This document shows, piece after piece, positions 19,050 to 19,228 of a stretch of DNA of 19,228 nucleotides. The translations under genes were made by a program, and so were the position numbers. The stretch comes from JAPLXD01 sp041662765 (lineage in GTDB: Bacteria; Patescibacteriota; Minisyncoccia; Moranbacterales; UBA11712), in NCBI GenBank assembly GCA_041662765.1, contig JBAZRT010000010.1, positions 1 to 19,228 of the forward strand. The letters are read 5' to 3'. The notes beneath the pieces are model-generated. The model worked only from the letters and a program-made list of their open reading frames with translations. It made no database searches and had not been told where the DNA came from. Numbering within the stretch: position 1 is the first letter of the stretch; each line of letters opens with the position of its first letter.

Positions 19050-19228
19050 ATGAACACTCTCGAAACAAAAACCCATGCACTGGCTCGAACAAAAGCTTGC
19101 CCGCCGGAGAGGCGGGGTTCCGGCCTCATCTTCGCGGTGGTTCTTCTTTTCGTGATTCTTGGAATGGTCGTTACTCTTTCCAGTGTGACAATGCTTGAGA
19201 CCAAGATGAACCAAAAGACCAAATCCTC
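19050..19228 (+). CDS. PilX/pilin-like membrane protein, N-terminal part (3' end outside window)
   Basis: The open frame starts at ATG 19050, the first possible start after a TAA at 19038, and runs off the right edge (59 codons). After a basic leader comes RGSGLIFAVVLLFVILGMVV, one membrane helix, then TLSSVTMLETKMNQKTKS. This is the layout of PilX-N / type IV pilus minor pilin-like proteins in such genomes. The leader is longer than usual and contains ACPPERRG, encoded by a palindrome with core CCCGCC/GGCGGG (19100-19116). AAGGGGAG lies 22 bases upstream, too far for a standard ribosome-binding site. The family call is from the N terminus only. Confidence 0.6.
   Translation, partial: MNTLETKTHALARTKACPPERRGSGLIFAVVLLFVILGMVVTLSSVTMLETKMNQKTKS
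19100..19116. repeat. CCCGCC-GGAGA-GGCGGG palindrome inside the coding sequence
   Basis: CCCGCC (19100-19105), loop GGAGA, GGCGGG (19111-19116). It shares the CCCGCC/GGCGGG type of core with the palindrome at 18683-18707. It is in frame in the pilin-like gene and adds residues CPPERRG just before its membrane helix. Confidence 0.7.

Noticed and set aside
1..19228. tRNA or rRNA genes, insertion sequences and integrases
   Set aside because: I looked for tRNA-like ends, rRNA cores and transposase or integrase motifs and saw none; a dedicated search could still find a diverged one.

Overview
The window reads like a genomic segment of a Candidate Phyla Radiation / Patescibacteria bacterium, most likely of the Parcubacteria-Moranbacteria kind. 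The signs are lamin-tail (LTD)/PKD surface proteins, a bPH2 membrane protein, a yebC-ruvC pair joined by an ATGA overlap, short intergenic gaps, few Shine-Dalgarno motifs, and G+C-rich palindromes with a CCCGCC/GGCGGG core in an otherwise AT-rich background. TGA is used as an ordinary stop codon, so this is not one of the lineages that reads TGA as glycine. The taxonomic placement is inference; no rRNA or tRNA gene is present.

Region 1 (1-5670, plus strand) is a type I restriction-modification / defence locus: the 3' end of hsdM, then six tiny tandem ORFs (55-74 aa) that each look like one helix-turn-helix with a lysine-rich tail, then a winged-helix + AlbA_2 (Schlafen-type) protein, a HEPN-motif protein of the TIGR02391 (Ymh) family, a two-TRD hsdS, and, behind its own promoter, a RhuM-family protein. 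A DUF721-like ORF closes the block. The micro-HTH array between hsdM and hsdS, followed by two candidate effectors, is the part most likely to be an undescribed system.

Region 2 (5667-11461, minus strand) runs 7TM membrane protein -> ATP-grasp ligase fused to a retropepsin-like protease -> second, cyanophycin-synthetase-like ATP-grasp -> GNAT acetyltransferase (frameshifted) -> class A penicillin-binding protein. The first four look like an amidoligase cluster that makes, trims or modifies a peptide-like product; its substrate cannot be read from sequence.

Region 3 (11534-18479, minus strand) is a colinear set: ruvB, a hypothetical protein, a TerC-like DUF475 protein, a small membrane protein, a bPH2 protein, a secreted four-LTD/PKD protein, yebC (apparently broken by an internal deletion) and ruvC, closed by an intrinsic terminator. 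A candidate internal promoter lies before yebC.

Region 4 (18480-19228) has no gene for about 570 bases but is dense in structure: compound AT-rich dyads, a promoter, a long hairpin holding a G+C-rich palindrome, a probable structured ncRNA of about 170 nt ending in its own terminator, another perfect hairpin, and a promoter whose spacer contains nine consecutive G. The latter faces the start of a PilX/pilin-like membrane protein whose N terminus carries a second palindrome in frame. The window edge cuts this gene.
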